NCBI RefSeq assembly: GCF_040819555.1
Contig: NZ_CP161920.1
Coordinates: 1,363,001 to 1,427,000 of the forward strand
DNA: 64,000 nucleotides
From: Nitratireductor sp. GISD-1A_MAKvit
GTDB taxonomy: Bacteria > Pseudomonadota > Alphaproteobacteria > Rhizobiales > Rhizobiaceae
Direction of reading: 5' to 3'
The notes under the pieces were generated by a model, which was not told the DNA's origin, searched no databases, and was given only the letters and a program-made list of their open reading frames with translations. Of the stretch, positions 7,766 to 17,192 are shown piece by piece. Position 1 is the first letter of the stretch; every line of letters begins with the position of its first letter. A program made the translations under genes and the position numbers.

Positions 7766-8320
7766 TCAGCTGTCAGTTTCATCGCGGTTTGTGGCAGGGT
7801 GTGCTCCAAGCGTTCTGGCCGTGTGCCGCTCGATTTCCTCGACCATGGCCGTGGACATGAGCGTCCGCCGGCCTGCCTCTTCCTGTTCCGGTGTGGAGGA
7901 GACCGCACCAACGGGAACCCGCTTTTCGTTCTCCACGGTATAGTCACGAAGGACATTTCGGGCGATGCCAATCCCGCCTTTCTCAGCGAGTGTCTCGCTC
8001 AACTGCTGTGCGAGCATGGAGCGCCACATCTCGCCGGCAAGGCCTTCGCCATAAACGGCCGATGTCTCTTCGGGCAGAAGCGACTGCATGAAGTTCTGCA
8101 GAACCATTGCCTCGAATTTCTTCTCCACTTCAGATGGCGGGTTGGCGTCCGATCGCGAGACACCTGCGGATTGATGATCGATCACTGTCGAGAAGTTCGC
8201 GGCTGTATCCGACCTTGCTGCCAACCGCTCCCTGGCGGCGGCAGCCTTTGCCGGATCGGCGGCGCGCGCAACGTTCAAAACAATGTCGCCGGGAGGCGAT
8301 ATCGCCACGGCGTCCTCCAT
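7766..8320 (-). CDS. Rod-binding protein (FlgJ N-terminal-domain type)
   Basis: 184 residues. The core EKKFEAMVLQNFMQSLLPEE (about residues 66-85) with the following GEMWRSMLAQQLSETLAEKGG is the rod-binding domain of FlgJ, which caps and helps assemble the flagellar rod in the periplasm. There is no peptidoglycan-hydrolase domain, as is usual in alphaproteobacteria. A separate lytic transglycosylase gene in this locus (17994-18548) could supply that function. It lies between the FliJ-like and FlgN-like genes. Confidence 0.8.
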   Translation of the reverse strand: MEDAVAISPPGDIVLNVARAADPAKAAAARERLAARSDTAANFSTVIDHQSAGVSRSDANPPSEVEKKFEAMVLQNFMQSLLPEETSAVYGEGLAGEMWRSMLAQQLSETLAEKGGIGIARNVLRDYTVENEKRVPVGAVSSTPEQEEAGRRTLMSTAMVEEIERHTARTLGAHPATNRDETDS

Positions 8321-8368
8321 CGCTGATCTTCGTTATTGCCATAATCCCAAAACAAGCTTGTGGCAGGC

Positions 8369-8758
8369 TTAAGTCTCGTTTTTCGAACTGCGTTCGATGA
8401 ACTCCAGTCGTTCCCTGTCCGCGTCATTGCGTTCGGCGAGTTCTGATGCTTCGCGATAGGCGCGGGTCAGCGCGTCGCCGCGTGCATCTGCTTCCAGCAC
8501 GTTTCGCGCCTCATGGCGTGCTCTTTCGCTGCTGGCCCGGCTGCGTTCGAGCGCATTGGATGCCCGCCTGTGATAAAGCTCAGGGAAAAGCTCGCTCATC
8601 AACGTGCCGTCATCCAGAGTCTCGCCGATCGATTTCGCTTCATTTTCGGCTGCGGCAGCCGCGGCAAGATGCGCCGCATGCTGGGCCTGATGAAAGTTTT
8701 TTAGGCGCTGCATCACCAGAACCAGTTTCTGCAGTCGTTTTTGCCGGGGAGTGGCCAT
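8369..8758 (-). CDS. Small coiled-coil protein, possible FliJ
   Basis: 129 residues, entirely helical. It is basic at the N-terminus (TPRQKRLQKLVLVMQRLKNF), then rich in Ala, Glu and Arg with heptad-like spacing. FliJ, the small coiled-coil export component that works with the FliI ATPase, has this size and layout and is not otherwise found in the window. The start is well supported by AGGAG 6 bases upstream. It sits between fliR and the rod-binding gene. Confidence 0.55.
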   Translation of the reverse strand: MATPRQKRLQKLVLVMQRLKNFHQAQHAAHLAAAAAAENEAKSIGETLDDGTLMSELFPELYHRRASNALERSRASSERARHEARNVLEADARGDALTRAYREASELAERNDADRERLEFIERSSKNET

Positions 8759-8773
8759 GGTCTGCTCCTGATC

Positions 8774-9520
8774 CTATCGTCCGTCGAAAATCGGGAAAAA
8801 CCCGTCGCCAAACAGGCTGAGCAGCGAGGGTATGGCGAAGTACAGAAGGATGATGGCACCAGCGATCACGAAGGGGAGCGAGATGAAGTAGATCGGTATC
8901 TGCGGTGTCAGCTTGTTTATGAAACCGATGGCCAGATTGACCAGAATGCCGTAGGCGAGAAAGGGGCTGCCCAGCCGGATCATGACGAAAAAGGCATCAG
9001 AGAGTGTGTCGGTTATGTCGGCGAGTGCTGCCTGCGGGTCGAACAGGCTTTGGATGGGTGCCAGTTCATAGGAGATGACAAGCGCGCGGATGATCTGGTG
9101 GTGAAAGTCCAGAATGAAAAGCAGCATCAGTGCCGAAAGCGAAATGAGCGCGGTGAGGGGAGGCTGGGCCTCGGCTTCTTCGATGGCGGTGCCCCCGGCG
9201 GCCATGCCGAAGCCGGAGAACATAGCCATCGCCGTTGCGATGAACTGCAGTGAAAGCACATAAAGACGGGCAATCAGACCGATCAGCCCACCGATCGCAA
9301 GTTCAGACGCAATGAGCAGGAAAAGCGGTCCGGGTTCTGTAGAGACGTGGGGCGTGATCTGATCCCAGAGATGGGCGAGCATTGCGAGGGTTGCAGCAAC
9401 CGCTGCAAACAGACGCACCTGCATCGGAACCCGCACGCTGGAGAGGCCAGGCATGAAGAGAAAACACCCTCCTATGCGACAGAACGCCAGGAATGCAGCA
9501 AGAAGCGGGGTCTCCAACAT
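8774..9520 (-). CDS. fliR: Flagellar export apparatus protein FliR
   Basis: 248 residues, an integral inner-membrane component of the flagellar type III export gate. Hydrophobic segments alternate along the whole length, for example LAAFLAFCRIGGCFLFMPGL at the N-terminus and FVIAGAIILLYFAIPSLLSL near the C-terminus. The C-terminal LFGDGFFP is typical of the family. It follows flhA by about 70 bases in the same unit. Confidence 0.92.
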   Translation of the reverse strand: MLETPLLAAFLAFCRIGGCFLFMPGLSSVRVPMQVRLFAAVAATLAMLAHLWDQITPHVSTEPGPLFLLIASELAIGGLIGLIARLYVLSLQFIATAMAMFSGFGMAAGGTAIEEAEAQPPLTALISLSALMLLFILDFHHQIIRALVISYELAPIQSLFDPQAALADITDTLSDAFFVMIRLGSPFLAYGILVNLAIGFINKLTPQIPIYFISLPFVIAGAIILLYFAIPSLLSLFGDGFFPIFDGR

Positions 9521-9592
9521 GTTAGTTGGCTGCCGCCGCGCCGTACCGATGGACAGGCGGGCAGGCTTTCACCAAGCGGGACAGGGCGTGTT

Positions 9593-11680
9593 TCATGAAA
9601 TTGAACCAAGCACCGAAAGCTCGACGCCCTTGGCCATTTCTACATGGCTGAGCACCGGAAGGGTCGGGAACAGCCGCTCGATGATCATGCGAACATAGGG
9701 GCGTGCTTCCGGTGCAGTGACAAGCACGAAGCGTTCACCGGCATCGAGATGTTTGCGAATGGAGGCGCTTGCTTCCTGGCCGAATTCTTCCAGCTGGCGT
9801 GGGTCGATGTCGAACTCGCGGATCTCGCCTTTTGCATCGCGCTTGAGCGCCTGGTGGAAGGCGAGGTCCCAGCGTCCGCCAAGGCGTAGAACCTTCAGCG
9901 TGTTGCCTTCCGTGAGATCGCCGCAGATCTGCTGTGCCATCCGGATTCGAACATGCTCTACGATCTGCTCCGTGCGACGGATGTGGGGCGCGATCTCGGC
10001 AATGGCCTCGATAATGAGGTGAAGATTGCGGATCGAGACCCGTTCCGCCAGAAGCAGTTTGAGCACCGCCTGCAGCCCCGGATAGGTGATATGTGAGGAG
10101 CAGATCTCATCGGCGAGCTTGCGGTATTCGGGGTCGAGGCGTTCGATCAGGGCTTTCATGTCCTTGTAGGACAGGAGCTGTGGGAGATTGTTGCGGATGA
10201 CTTCACTGAGATGCGTGAGAAGCACCGACATGTTGTCGGCAAAGGCGTAGCGATCGCGTTTCAGGTCGTCGGCGAACATTTCAGGTACGGAATAGGCCCG
10301 CATGCCGAACGCCGGTTCCTTCACTTCTTCTCCGGGCATGTCCGGCACCCGGTTGTTGCCGACCAGCACCAGAAGCTCGCCAACGCGCATCTGGTATTCC
10401 GTCACCACGGTGCCATGGATTTTGATGCGATAGTTCTTGGGCGGAATGGAGTAGTCGTCCGTCAGGCGCACTTCAGGAACCACGAAGCCGTACTGTGCAG
10501 CGAACTTCTTGCGCATTTTGCTCATGCGGTAAGCCAGTTCCTGGTGCGACGCGAGAAGACGTGTGGAAAGCTGCTTACCGATCAGCAGTTCGATCTCGGC
10601 GGTCTTCAGCGAGGATTTGACGGAATTGCGCTCTTCCTCTTCCTGGGAGAGTTCTTCCTGCCGCTGTGCCTCGTTGGCCTGCTCCAGTCGTTGACGGGCA
10701 CGGCGCGGCAGTGCGTAGCCGATGCCGGCCATGATGCCGGCGAGGGCGAGGAAGGGGACGAGGGGTAGCCCGGGGACGAGGCCCAGAACTGTCAGCAGCA
10801 TTGCCGCGACGAAGAGTGCGCGGGGATAGGCGCTGAGCTGGCCGAATACGGCCTGATCGGCCGATCCCCGTGTGCCGCCCTTGGAAACGAGGAGGCCGGC
10901 CGCCAGCGAAACGATCAGGGCTGGAATCTGCGAAACGAGGCCATCGCCCACCGACAGTTTGGTGAAGACGTCGGCAGCCTCACCAACGCTCATGTCATGG
11001 CGGGCATAACCGATGGCAATGCCGCCCACAATGTTGATGGCGGTGATGATGAGGCCGGCAATTGCATCACCCCGCACGAATTTCGAAGCGCCATCCATGG
11101 CACCGAAAAACGAACTTTCCTCTTCGAGCTCCGCACGACGGCGCTGGGCTTCCTTGTCGTCGATCGTTCCGGCCGAGAGATCTGCATCGATGGACATCTG
11201 CTTGCCGGGGATTGCGTCGAGCGTGAAGCGGGCGCCGACTTCGGCAATGCGTGTGGACCCCTTGGTGATCACAACGAAATTCACCACGACGAGAATGAGG
11301 AACACAATGAGGCCGATCACGAAGTCGCCGCTCATGACCATCCGTGAGAAACCGCCGATCACATAGCCGGCGGCATTCGCCCCCTCGTGCCCTTCGGAGA
11401 GTATGACGCGGGTTGTGGCGATGTTGAGCGACAGGCGCAGCATGGTCGCGATCAACAGGATGGTCGGAAAGGATGAGAAATCGAGTGGTCTCTGAATCCA
11501 AAGCGCAACCATTAGAATGAGAACGGACAAAGCGATCGAGAACGCCAGACCGACGTCGATGAGGAATGGTGGCACCGGAAGGAATAGAACTGCCAGGATG
11601 ACGACAATACCGATGGCAAAGCCGACATCGCGACCGTGCTTTCGTGTCTCTGCGCCTGTTATTGTTTCGCTCAACGCCAT
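9593..11680 (-). CDS. flhA: Flagellar export gate protein FlhA
   Basis: 695 residues, the usual length. The N-terminal half (about 20-330) is membrane-spanning. The FHIPEP signature [18 protein letters not shown] lies at 151-168. The C-terminal half is the cytoplasmic export-gate domain that docks substrates and chaperones. GGGAA lies 7 bases before the ATG. It starts its own transcription unit: the shared flagellar promoter element is at 11726-11751, about 46-71 bp upstream. Confidence 0.96.
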   Translation of the reverse strand: MALSETITGAETRKHGRDVGFAIGIVVILAVLFLPVPPFLIDVGLAFSIALSVLILMVALWIQRPLDFSSFPTILLIATMLRLSLNIATTRVILSEGHEGANAAGYVIGGFSRMVMSGDFVIGLIVFLILVVVNFVVITKGSTRIAEVGARFTLDAIPGKQMSIDADLSAGTIDDKEAQRRRAELEEESSFFGAMDGASKFVRGDAIAGLIITAINIVGGIAIGYARHDMSVGEAADVFTKLSVGDGLVSQIPALIVSLAAGLLVSKGGTRGSADQAVFGQLSAYPRALFVAAMLLTVLGLVPGLPLVPFLALAGIMAGIGYALPRRARQRLEQANEAQRQEELSQEEEERNSVKSSLKTAEIELLIGKQLSTRLLASHQELAYRMSKMRKKFAAQYGFVVPEVRLTDDYSIPPKNYRIKIHGTVVTEYQMRVGELLVLVGNNRVPDMPGEEVKEPAFGMRAYSVPEMFADDLKRDRYAFADNMSVLLTHLSEVIRNNLPQLLSYKDMKALIERLDPEYRKLADEICSSHITYPGLQAVLKLLLAERVSIRNLHLIIEAIAEIAPHIRRTEQIVEHVRIRMAQQICGDLTEGNTLKVLRLGGRWDLAFHQALKRDAKGEIREFDIDPRQLEEFGQEASASIRKHLDAGERFVLVTAPEARPYVRMIIERLFPTLPVLSHVEMAKGVELSVLGSIS

Positions 11681-11725
11681 GCCGGATTCCCACTCGCTTC
11701 AAGGCGCATTCACGCCTGTCGGCTG

Positions 11726-11751
11726 AAGCTAGCGTTTCAAACTTGCGTGAA
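11726..11751 (-). promoter_or_regulatory. Shared flagellar promoter element, flhA
   Basis: In gene orientation it reads TTCACGCAAG (11751-11742), 10 bases, then TAGCTT (11731-11726). It matches the YYCRCRCAAG-N10-TAGNNT pattern found at five other flagellar unit heads. The 12 bases 11741-11752 are identical to 17133-17144 upstream of flgE. Confidence 0.65.
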
Positions 11752-11776
11752 AGAGGAGCGGTGCGCGCGCGGCGCT

Positions 11777-12043
11777 TTAGAAACCGCCTTCAATACGCTG
11801 AAATATGACGTTGCTGAATCCCGAGATCTGTGAGGCGACGAAAGGTGCGGAAAACGCTACGGCCACCAGAATGGCGACGATCTTCGGCACGAAGGTGAGG
11901 GTGATTTCCTGCACCTGCGTGAGGGCCTGAACGAGGGCAATACCGACACCCACCACCATTGCGACGATGACGGCGGGGCTGGAGGCCACCAGAACGGTCC
12001 AGATGGCGTACTGGACGATATCGAGAGCGTCAGCTTCGTTCAT
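11777..12043 (-). CDS. fliQ: Flagellar export apparatus protein FliQ
   Basis: 88 residues with two membrane segments (about 14-38 and 52-74), the standard FliQ hairpin. MNEADALDIVQYAIWTVLVA and VQALTQVQEITLTFVPK are characteristic. It is part of the export-gate core with FliP and FliR. It is the last gene of the flgE-to-fliQ operon, starting 3 bases after the flgD stop. Confidence 0.93.
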   Translation of the reverse strand: MNEADALDIVQYAIWTVLVASSPAVIVAMVVGVGIALVQALTQVQEITLTFVPKIVAILVAVAFSAPFVASQISGFSNVIFQRIEGGF

Positions 12044-12046
12044 CGC

Positions 12047-12448
12047 CTAGCGAATGACCACGCCGGGGCCCACGGCGATCTTGTCTCCGCTTTCAAGAAT
12101 GGCCATCACGCCATCGCTGTAGAGGCGCACCTCCGCAACCTTGCCAGACAGGTCGCCGTTTGCCGATGTGATTTCGCGCCCGACCAGACTGCCCGCCTGG
12201 GCAAGGGCTGAGGCCTGAAGGATCTGGTCCAGTTTGGCGTTGGCCTGCACTGATTGTTCCACCTGTGAGAAGGTGGCCAGCTGCGCCACGTAATCGGTGG
12301 ATTCCATGGGGCTGGTCGGATCCTGGTTTTTCATTTCGGCCACCAGCAGGCGAAGAAATGCCTGATAATCGACGGTCTGGGGCGCAGACGTTTGCTGCGT
12401 GCCATTCTGGTAGGCCTGGGATGTGCCCGATGCTGCTTCGACGTTCAT
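12047..12448 (-). CDS. flgD: Flagellar hook assembly scaffold FlgD (short form)
   Basis: 133 residues. It carries the conserved N-terminal FlgD core DYQAFLRLLVAEMKNQDPTS and the segment DYVAQLATFSQVEQ, followed by a short beta domain with GREITSANGDLSG. It is much shorter than enterobacterial FlgD (about 230 residues) and lacks the full C-terminal Fn3/tudor-like portion; I recall short forms in other rhizobia. It caps the growing hook. The start overlaps the flbT stop, giving translational coupling. Confidence 0.92.
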   Translation of the reverse strand: MNVEAASGTSQAYQNGTQQTSAPQTVDYQAFLRLLVAEMKNQDPTSPMESTDYVAQLATFSQVEQSVQANAKLDQILQASALAQAGSLVGREITSANGDLSGKVAEVRLYSDGVMAILESGDKIAVGPGVVIR

Positions 12449-12888
12449 GCCTGTTCTCCCGCCATCTCGGCAATCGGCGCTTCTCTCGCCGTTTTCGTGT
12501 TTTGCGCCATGATCTCGTCTTCTGCAGGATAGAGCGCCCTTATTTCCTTCAACGCGTCATAAACCTGCCCGTTGGCGACCAGTTCCTCCACATGCTTCAA
12601 TCCGGCGCGGATACGCTCGTTGGTAAAGCTGACGAGCAGCTTCGGAAGCAGCTGATTGAAGAGTTTCCGGGCGTCGTCGGCACTGTCCGGCGTGATGAGC
12701 ATGATCTGAACGGTGAAATAGAGCTGACGCAGAGGGGTGCATGCCTGTTCGGCCTGAAGGACATGGTTCTCCAGGAGAAACTGAACATTGTTCAGGAACT
12801 CAAGCGTGACCTTGCGGTCCGTTTTTATGACAGCACCGTTCACATAGACTTTTTCATTGGCCTTCAGGGATATTTTTAAGGTGCTCAT
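12445..12888 (-). CDS. flbT: Flagellin post-transcriptional regulator FlbT
   Basis: 147 residues. MSTLKISLKANEKVYVNGAV and the ENHVLQAEQACTPLRQLYF segment identify FlbT, an alphaproteobacterial protein that acts on flagellin mRNA to couple filament synthesis to hook completion. It pairs with FlaF, encoded immediately upstream with a 4-base overlap. The intact flaF-flbT pair suggests the usual checkpoint for the two flagellins at 24.8-26.7 kb. Confidence 0.93.
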   Translation of the reverse strand: MSTLKISLKANEKVYVNGAVIKTDRKVTLEFLNNVQFLLENHVLQAEQACTPLRQLYFTVQIMLITPDSADDARKLFNQLLPKLLVSFTNERIRAGLKHVEELVANGQVYDALKEIRALYPAEDEIMAQNTKTAREAPIAEMAGEQA

Positions 12889-13235
12889 TGCTGGATGCCG
12901 TCACGGATGATCTGCGACACTTCAATGAGGCCGTCGAGGTTTTTTGAGCGTCCCTGGCGGACCTCTTCTCCTTCTCTTAACAGCCATAAGCCGATGGAGA
13001 TCAAATTCGCCCGGAGTTCCTTGGGCATTTCGTTGTCAGGATTGCCCAGATCGTCGATGAACGTGGTCCACACTCTCACCATGAAATGAATTGCTTCGAC
13101 AGCTTCTTGTGACTCTGAACCCTTGTCGCGCGCGGCCTCGAGCAGTTCGATGGAACGGCTCAGAACCTGTTCTTCCCGGTCCCGGGCATCGGCGAGCGAG
13201 TCTGTTTGAACTTCGCTGTAGGAAAACTGGTACAT
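12885..13235 (-). CDS. flaF: Flagellin synthesis regulator FlaF
   Basis: 116 residues, helical. YQFSYSEVQTDSLADARDRE at the N-terminus and FIDDLGNPDNEMPKELRANL identify FlaF, which promotes flagellin production and opposes FlbT. It lies between flgL and flbT, an order shared with Brucella and Sinorhizobium, in the flgE operon. Confidence 0.92.
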   Translation of the reverse strand: MYQFSYSEVQTDSLADARDREEQVLSRSIELLEAARDKGSESQEAVEAIHFMVRVWTTFIDDLGNPDNEMPKELRANLISIGLWLLREGEEVRQGRSKNLDGLIEVSQIIRDGIQQ

Positions 13236-13267
13236 GTTCTTCCCGATCGTGTTATTCCGGCTGTCGA

Positions 13268-14317
13268 TTATCGAAGATAATTCAACAGGCTAAGTTGCTG
13301 GAGGCGCGCCGTCAGCGCATATGATGCATCAAGCTGCGCTCTCAGATCGTTCACGCGCGTTGCGGCTTCGTAAGGGTCTATTCCCTCGCTGTCCTTGATG
13401 AGGGTTTTCAGAAGATCCACCTGCGTAGAAATGCGTTCGCTGGCATCTGAAACGCGGTTTTCGACAATGCCGGTCTTTGCCTGGGCGCTGGCGATCTCGG
13501 CAATGGCTTCGCCGACAAGGATCAGAGATTTTTCGTACAGAGTGCTGCGTGCCTCGTCTCCCAGCGGACCGCTCAGCAGATCCGAGATGGTGGCGGCTGC
13601 CATGGCCAGCTTGCGAACTCCGCTCTCGTTCGCGGTCAGAGACGTTTCGGCAGTCTCGTTCATCGCGATCCGGCTTGTGATCTTCTGATCAGACGCGCTC
13701 GACCAGTTGGTGTTCCACCCGGCGCCGACAAACTGGGGTTCGACATAATTGTCGAGAAAGTCCTCCATGTCGGCAGCGCTGATGGATGCGGCAGCGGGAT
13801 CGGACTGTGTGAAGCCAAACTTTGCCACAAAGGCAGCATCGAAGGCTGCCTTGGCCGGCGAGCCGGCCGCCAGGTAATCGTCGAGTGGCTTCACATCGGT
13901 GTTGATTCCGGCAAACAGGTATTCGCCATTCAGATTGGTGTTGATCACACCGGTGAGGGTTTTCAGAACGCGCTCGGCCTCGGCACGGGAAACGTCTACC
14001 TGATCGATATCGGACCGGGCTGCGGTGAGCGATGCGAGCAGGCTCTGGCCCATGTCTCCGATCTGCGTCATCGCATCCTGTGTCGCCGAAAGCCGGCTCG
14101 ATGCAAGCACGTTGGCGTCGATCAACCCTTTCAGCCGATCGATGTTTCGATCCATGGAGAGGTTTCTGCCAGCGTGAACACCAAGAGCGATGCCGACATC
14201 CGCATGGCGACCGGTCTGTGATTCCTTCAGGCCCTCGGCAAGCTCCGCCTGCATGCGCATCGTCTGGTAGCGCAACGTCTGGGACATGGCCAGCGAGGAG
14301 ACGAAGGAGGTTTTCAT
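13268..14317 (-). CDS. flgL: Hook-filament junction protein FlgL
   Basis: 349 residues. The N-terminus (MKTSFVSSLAMSQTLRYQTM) and the C-terminal helix (VNDLRAQLDASYALTARLQQ, then LSLLNYLR) are flagellin-like terminal helices of an axial junction protein. It forms the second junction ring between hook and filament. It follows flgK by 11 bases, in the conserved order flgE-flgK-flgL. Confidence 0.92.
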   Translation of the reverse strand: MKTSFVSSLAMSQTLRYQTMRMQAELAEGLKESQTGRHADVGIALGVHAGRNLSMDRNIDRLKGLIDANVLASSRLSATQDAMTQIGDMGQSLLASLTAARSDIDQVDVSRAEAERVLKTLTGVINTNLNGEYLFAGINTDVKPLDDYLAAGSPAKAAFDAAFVAKFGFTQSDPAAASISAADMEDFLDNYVEPQFVGAGWNTNWSSASDQKITSRIAMNETAETSLTANESGVRKLAMAAATISDLLSGPLGDEARSTLYEKSLILVGEAIAEIASAQAKTGIVENRVSDASERISTQVDLLKTLIKDSEGIDPYEAATRVNDLRAQLDASYALTARLQQLSLLNYLR

Positions 14318-14328
14318 GTGCGGTCTCC

Positions 14329-15789
14329 CTATCGGGTTGCCTGCATCAGAGCGTTGAGCATCTCGTCGACGACGGCGATCAATCGCGCGGAGGCTTCATA
14401 GGCGTTTTCCAGGTCGAGAAGCAGGGCCATCTCATTGTCGATGTTGACCCCCGTTGCGTTCGAGAGTGCGGTTGCCGAACGTACGGCCAGTGCTTCCTTG
14501 CCCTCAGCTCCACTTGCGGCCTGTTTTCGGGTGGCTTCCAGCCAGCCGACGGCATCGAACGAGAATGCCGTGACGCTGCGGTTGGGATCGAGACCGGTCA
14601 GAGGATCAAACGTCGTCGGCTCGTCAAGCCTGTTGGAGTAGGCTAACAGCAGGTCCGAGTACGAAGCGGCACCGGTTGTGTTGTGCAGATAGGCAGCTCC
14701 GTTTGCACCGCCATCACGCAGCAGGTTGGGGTCACCACCGGCGTCTTTGTCGAATGCTGCATTGACACGGATCGCGCCTGCAAGCCCGTCTATCAGTGTT
14801 CCGGCGGGCGGTATCCCAGGCCCACCTGCCCAGTTGAACAGGCCCGCCATCGCGGGTTGCGTGCCGCTTGGATCTGTCTCGGCGAAGGCTGTGATCAGAC
14901 CGCGCGCGACTTCGTCGAGCTGGCGCTGCATCTGAAGAGCGGTGTCGTCGCGCAGCTGCAATCTGGCTGCAATGGAGCCTTTTGCGCTGGTGTTGCCGCC
15001 GTTCCCGGGCACGAGTGGCACGCCGTCAACATAAACTGAGTTTCCTACCGTTCCAGGACCGTAGGCCGTGTTGGGAGTGAAGGTGACCGGGCGCGGGACC
15101 GTTTCAAACAGCGTGGCTCCATCGGCGGTGACGATGACCATGTCGTTGCCGGGGCGAATGGTGCTGGAGATCGAAACGTATTCCGAAACCTTCTTCAGCA
15201 GTGCGTCACGGCGGTCGAGTGCGTCGGAGACATCTCTACCCGAGCGAGTGCCGTTGACGATTTCGGTGTTTACCGTCTCGAACTCATCCAGCAGGAAGTT
15301 GAGATCGTCGACGGCGGCCAGGATCTCCCGATCGGCATCCGCGCGAAAATTCTGGATTGCGCCTGCGCCGTCATTGAGCGAGCGCACGACCTGTTGTGCG
15401 GCCAGAACCGCACTCTGTGCCAGAGTGGAGTTTGATGGTGTGGAGGCGTAGAGCTGCAACGCCTCCTGAAGTTTGCCTATGGCTGTGGCCGGCGCGTTGG
15501 CGTTATCTACACCGTTGATCTGCAGCTGCATCATGTCGAGCCCGCCGGACATGGTTTTCTGTCCCTGCCAGGCGGAGATGGCGACCAGGTTCTGCCGGAA
15601 CAGCACCTCATCAGCAGCGCGTCTGATCTGCACGACACGGGCACCGGGCACCATGCTGGTGAGAAGGGCGCTGCGGTGAGCGTAGTCTGGATTGCTTGAT
15701 TCCGTCACATTGCGTGAAACAACGGAGGTCTGGCGCGAGGTATTGAAAAGTGCCGTTTGTGCGATACTCAGTGCGGACGTCAGAGACAT
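14329..15789 (-). CDS. flgK: Hook-filament junction protein FlgK
   Basis: 486 residues. The N-terminal axial motif SLTSALSIAQTALFNTSRQT and the SNPDYAHRSALL segment, with the C-terminal helix NIDNEMALLLDLENAYEASA, are typical of FlgK (HAP1). It forms the first junction layer on the hook. It is the second gene of the flgE operon, 36 bases after flgE. Confidence 0.95.
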   Translation of the reverse strand: MSLTSALSIAQTALFNTSRQTSVVSRNVTESSNPDYAHRSALLTSMVPGARVVQIRRAADEVLFRQNLVAISAWQGQKTMSGGLDMMQLQINGVDNANAPATAIGKLQEALQLYASTPSNSTLAQSAVLAAQQVVRSLNDGAGAIQNFRADADREILAAVDDLNFLLDEFETVNTEIVNGTRSGRDVSDALDRRDALLKKVSEYVSISSTIRPGNDMVIVTADGATLFETVPRPVTFTPNTAYGPGTVGNSVYVDGVPLVPGNGGNTSAKGSIAARLQLRDDTALQMQRQLDEVARGLITAFAETDPSGTQPAMAGLFNWAGGPGIPPAGTLIDGLAGAIRVNAAFDKDAGGDPNLLRDGGANGAAYLHNTTGAASYSDLLLAYSNRLDEPTTFDPLTGLDPNRSVTAFSFDAVGWLEATRKQAASGAEGKEALAVRSATALSNATGVNIDNEMALLLDLENAYEASARLIAVVDEMLNALMQATR

Positions 15790-15825
15790 TTACTTTTTTC
15801 CACTTCCCCGTTCCAGAATTCGAGC

Positions 15826-17082
15826 CTAGCGTTTCAGGTTGACCAGGAGTTCCATCAACTCCGAGCCTGTCTGGAATGACTTGGAGTTCGCGGTGTAATT
15901 CCGCTGTGCCTCGATCATGTCGGTGAGTTCGGTGGCGATATCGACGTTGGACCGCTCAACGGCACCGGGCGTGACCTTTCCAAGACCGCCACTCCCCGAG
16001 AATCCGAGCTGAACCCCGCCTGAATCCGCGCTCTCCGAAAAGACGTTGCCGGTGATCACCTGCAACTGGTCGGGGCTTTGCACATTGGCGAGCGGAATGC
16101 GGTAGAGCGCGCGGCGTGAACCGTCTGCATATTGCGCAAAGACCGTGCCGTCCTCGGAGATTTCAACGCTGTCGATGGCGTAAGGAGCGCTGCCATCCAC
16201 CTGTCCTGTCACCGAGAACCCCGTATCCAGCTGGGTCATGTCGGACAGGTCGATCGTCAACGTGTCGCCACCGGGTACCGTTAATGAAATATCGGTCGGG
16301 CTGCCGCCCGCGAGTTTGCCATTGGTGGGGTCGAATGTGAGGTTGGTTGTTGCAAGCGCGGGGTTCGCGTAGGGGAACGAGGTGTTCGGAGCTGCGTCGG
16401 CACGGTCATAAACGGCCACTTCCCATGTGTCAGGGCCGGTTTTTGTCATGTAGACGTCGAGGAGCTGCTTGCCGCCGAGATTGTCGTAGGCGACGAGGGA
16501 GGATTTGTGCGTGTATTCGGCGGTGGCTGCGTTGGCGGATGGCAGGTCCGCCGCTGCAACCACATCTGCTCCGGCGGGAAGGTTGGCCGTGAGCGTGCCG
16601 TTGCGTGACGGGGTTGCGACCAGCTCCGACTGTGCGATGGTGACAGCTTCAAGGCCGGCATAGCCGTTCGCGGTGACCGCCGGGACACCATTGGCATAGC
16701 TGTAGCCCATGAGTTTGTAACCGGCAGCGTTCACCAATTCGCCAGAAGCGTTGGGTATGAATGAGCCGGCGCGGGTCAGGAACGGCTGGCCATTGGTCCC
16801 TTCGACCACGAAGAATCCGTTGCCTTCGATTGCCAGGTCGGTTCCCGATGTCGTGTATTGCAGCGGTCCGGATTTGGAGATCTCGTATCGGATCGACGTG
16901 GTGACGCCGCCCGAATTGTAAGACCCGCCCGAAGAAGGCAGGACGAGCGAGGAAAATTCCGCCTTCGCGCGCTTGTAACCATTTGTACTGGAATTTGCGA
17001 TGTTGTCGGCAACGGTGGACAACCGGTTGGATTGTGCCGCCATGCCGGAAACACCAGTACGCATCATGCCATAAAGGCCCAT
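15826..17082 (-). CDS. flgE: Flagellar hook protein FlgE
   Basis: 418 residues. The rod-hook N-terminal signature GMMRTGVSGMAAQSNRLSTV with ADNIANSSTNGYKR is at about residues 5-37, and the C-terminal axial motif IATELTDMIEAQRNYTANSK is near the end. It builds the hook. It heads a large operon (flgE-flgK-flgL-flaF-flbT-flgD-fliQ). The shared promoter element lies at 17118-17143. Confidence 0.96.
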   Translation of the reverse strand: MGLYGMMRTGVSGMAAQSNRLSTVADNIANSSTNGYKRAKAEFSSLVLPSSGGSYNSGGVTTSIRYEISKSGPLQYTTSGTDLAIEGNGFFVVEGTNGQPFLTRAGSFIPNASGELVNAAGYKLMGYSYANGVPAVTANGYAGLEAVTIAQSELVATPSRNGTLTANLPAGADVVAAADLPSANAATAEYTHKSSLVAYDNLGGKQLLDVYMTKTGPDTWEVAVYDRADAAPNTSFPYANPALATTNLTFDPTNGKLAGGSPTDISLTVPGGDTLTIDLSDMTQLDTGFSVTGQVDGSAPYAIDSVEISEDGTVFAQYADGSRRALYRIPLANVQSPDQLQVITGNVFSESADSGGVQLGFSGSGGLGKVTPGAVERSNVDIATELTDMIEAQRNYTANSKSFQTGSELMELLVNLKR

Positions 17083-17117
17083 CGGAAGTCTCCTCGTATC
17101 CTACGCCGATTGCAAGC

Positions 17118-17143
17118 AGGGTAGAAGATGTGACTTGCGTGAA
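17118..17143 (-). promoter_or_regulatory. Shared flagellar promoter element, flgE
   Basis: In gene orientation it reads TTCACGCAAG (17143-17134), 10 bases, then TACCCT (17123-17118), 36-61 bp upstream of flgE. The second hexamer is the one copy with C instead of G or A at its third base. The upstream half is identical to the flhA copy. Confidence 0.65.
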
Positions 17144-17165
17144 ACTGGTGGTGGAGCATGCCGAA

Positions 17166-17192
17166 CAAAAAAGGGCGGATTATCCATCCGCC
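17166..17192 (-). terminator. Rho-independent terminator overlapping the rem stop codon
   Basis: Read leftward, a 7-bp stem GGCGGAT/ATCCGCC (17192-17186 and 17180-17174) with a 5-base loop is followed by C and then T7. The TAA stop of rem lies in the loop and 3' arm of the hairpin, so terminator and coding end are merged. It insulates rem from the flgE promoter. Confidence 0.85.
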
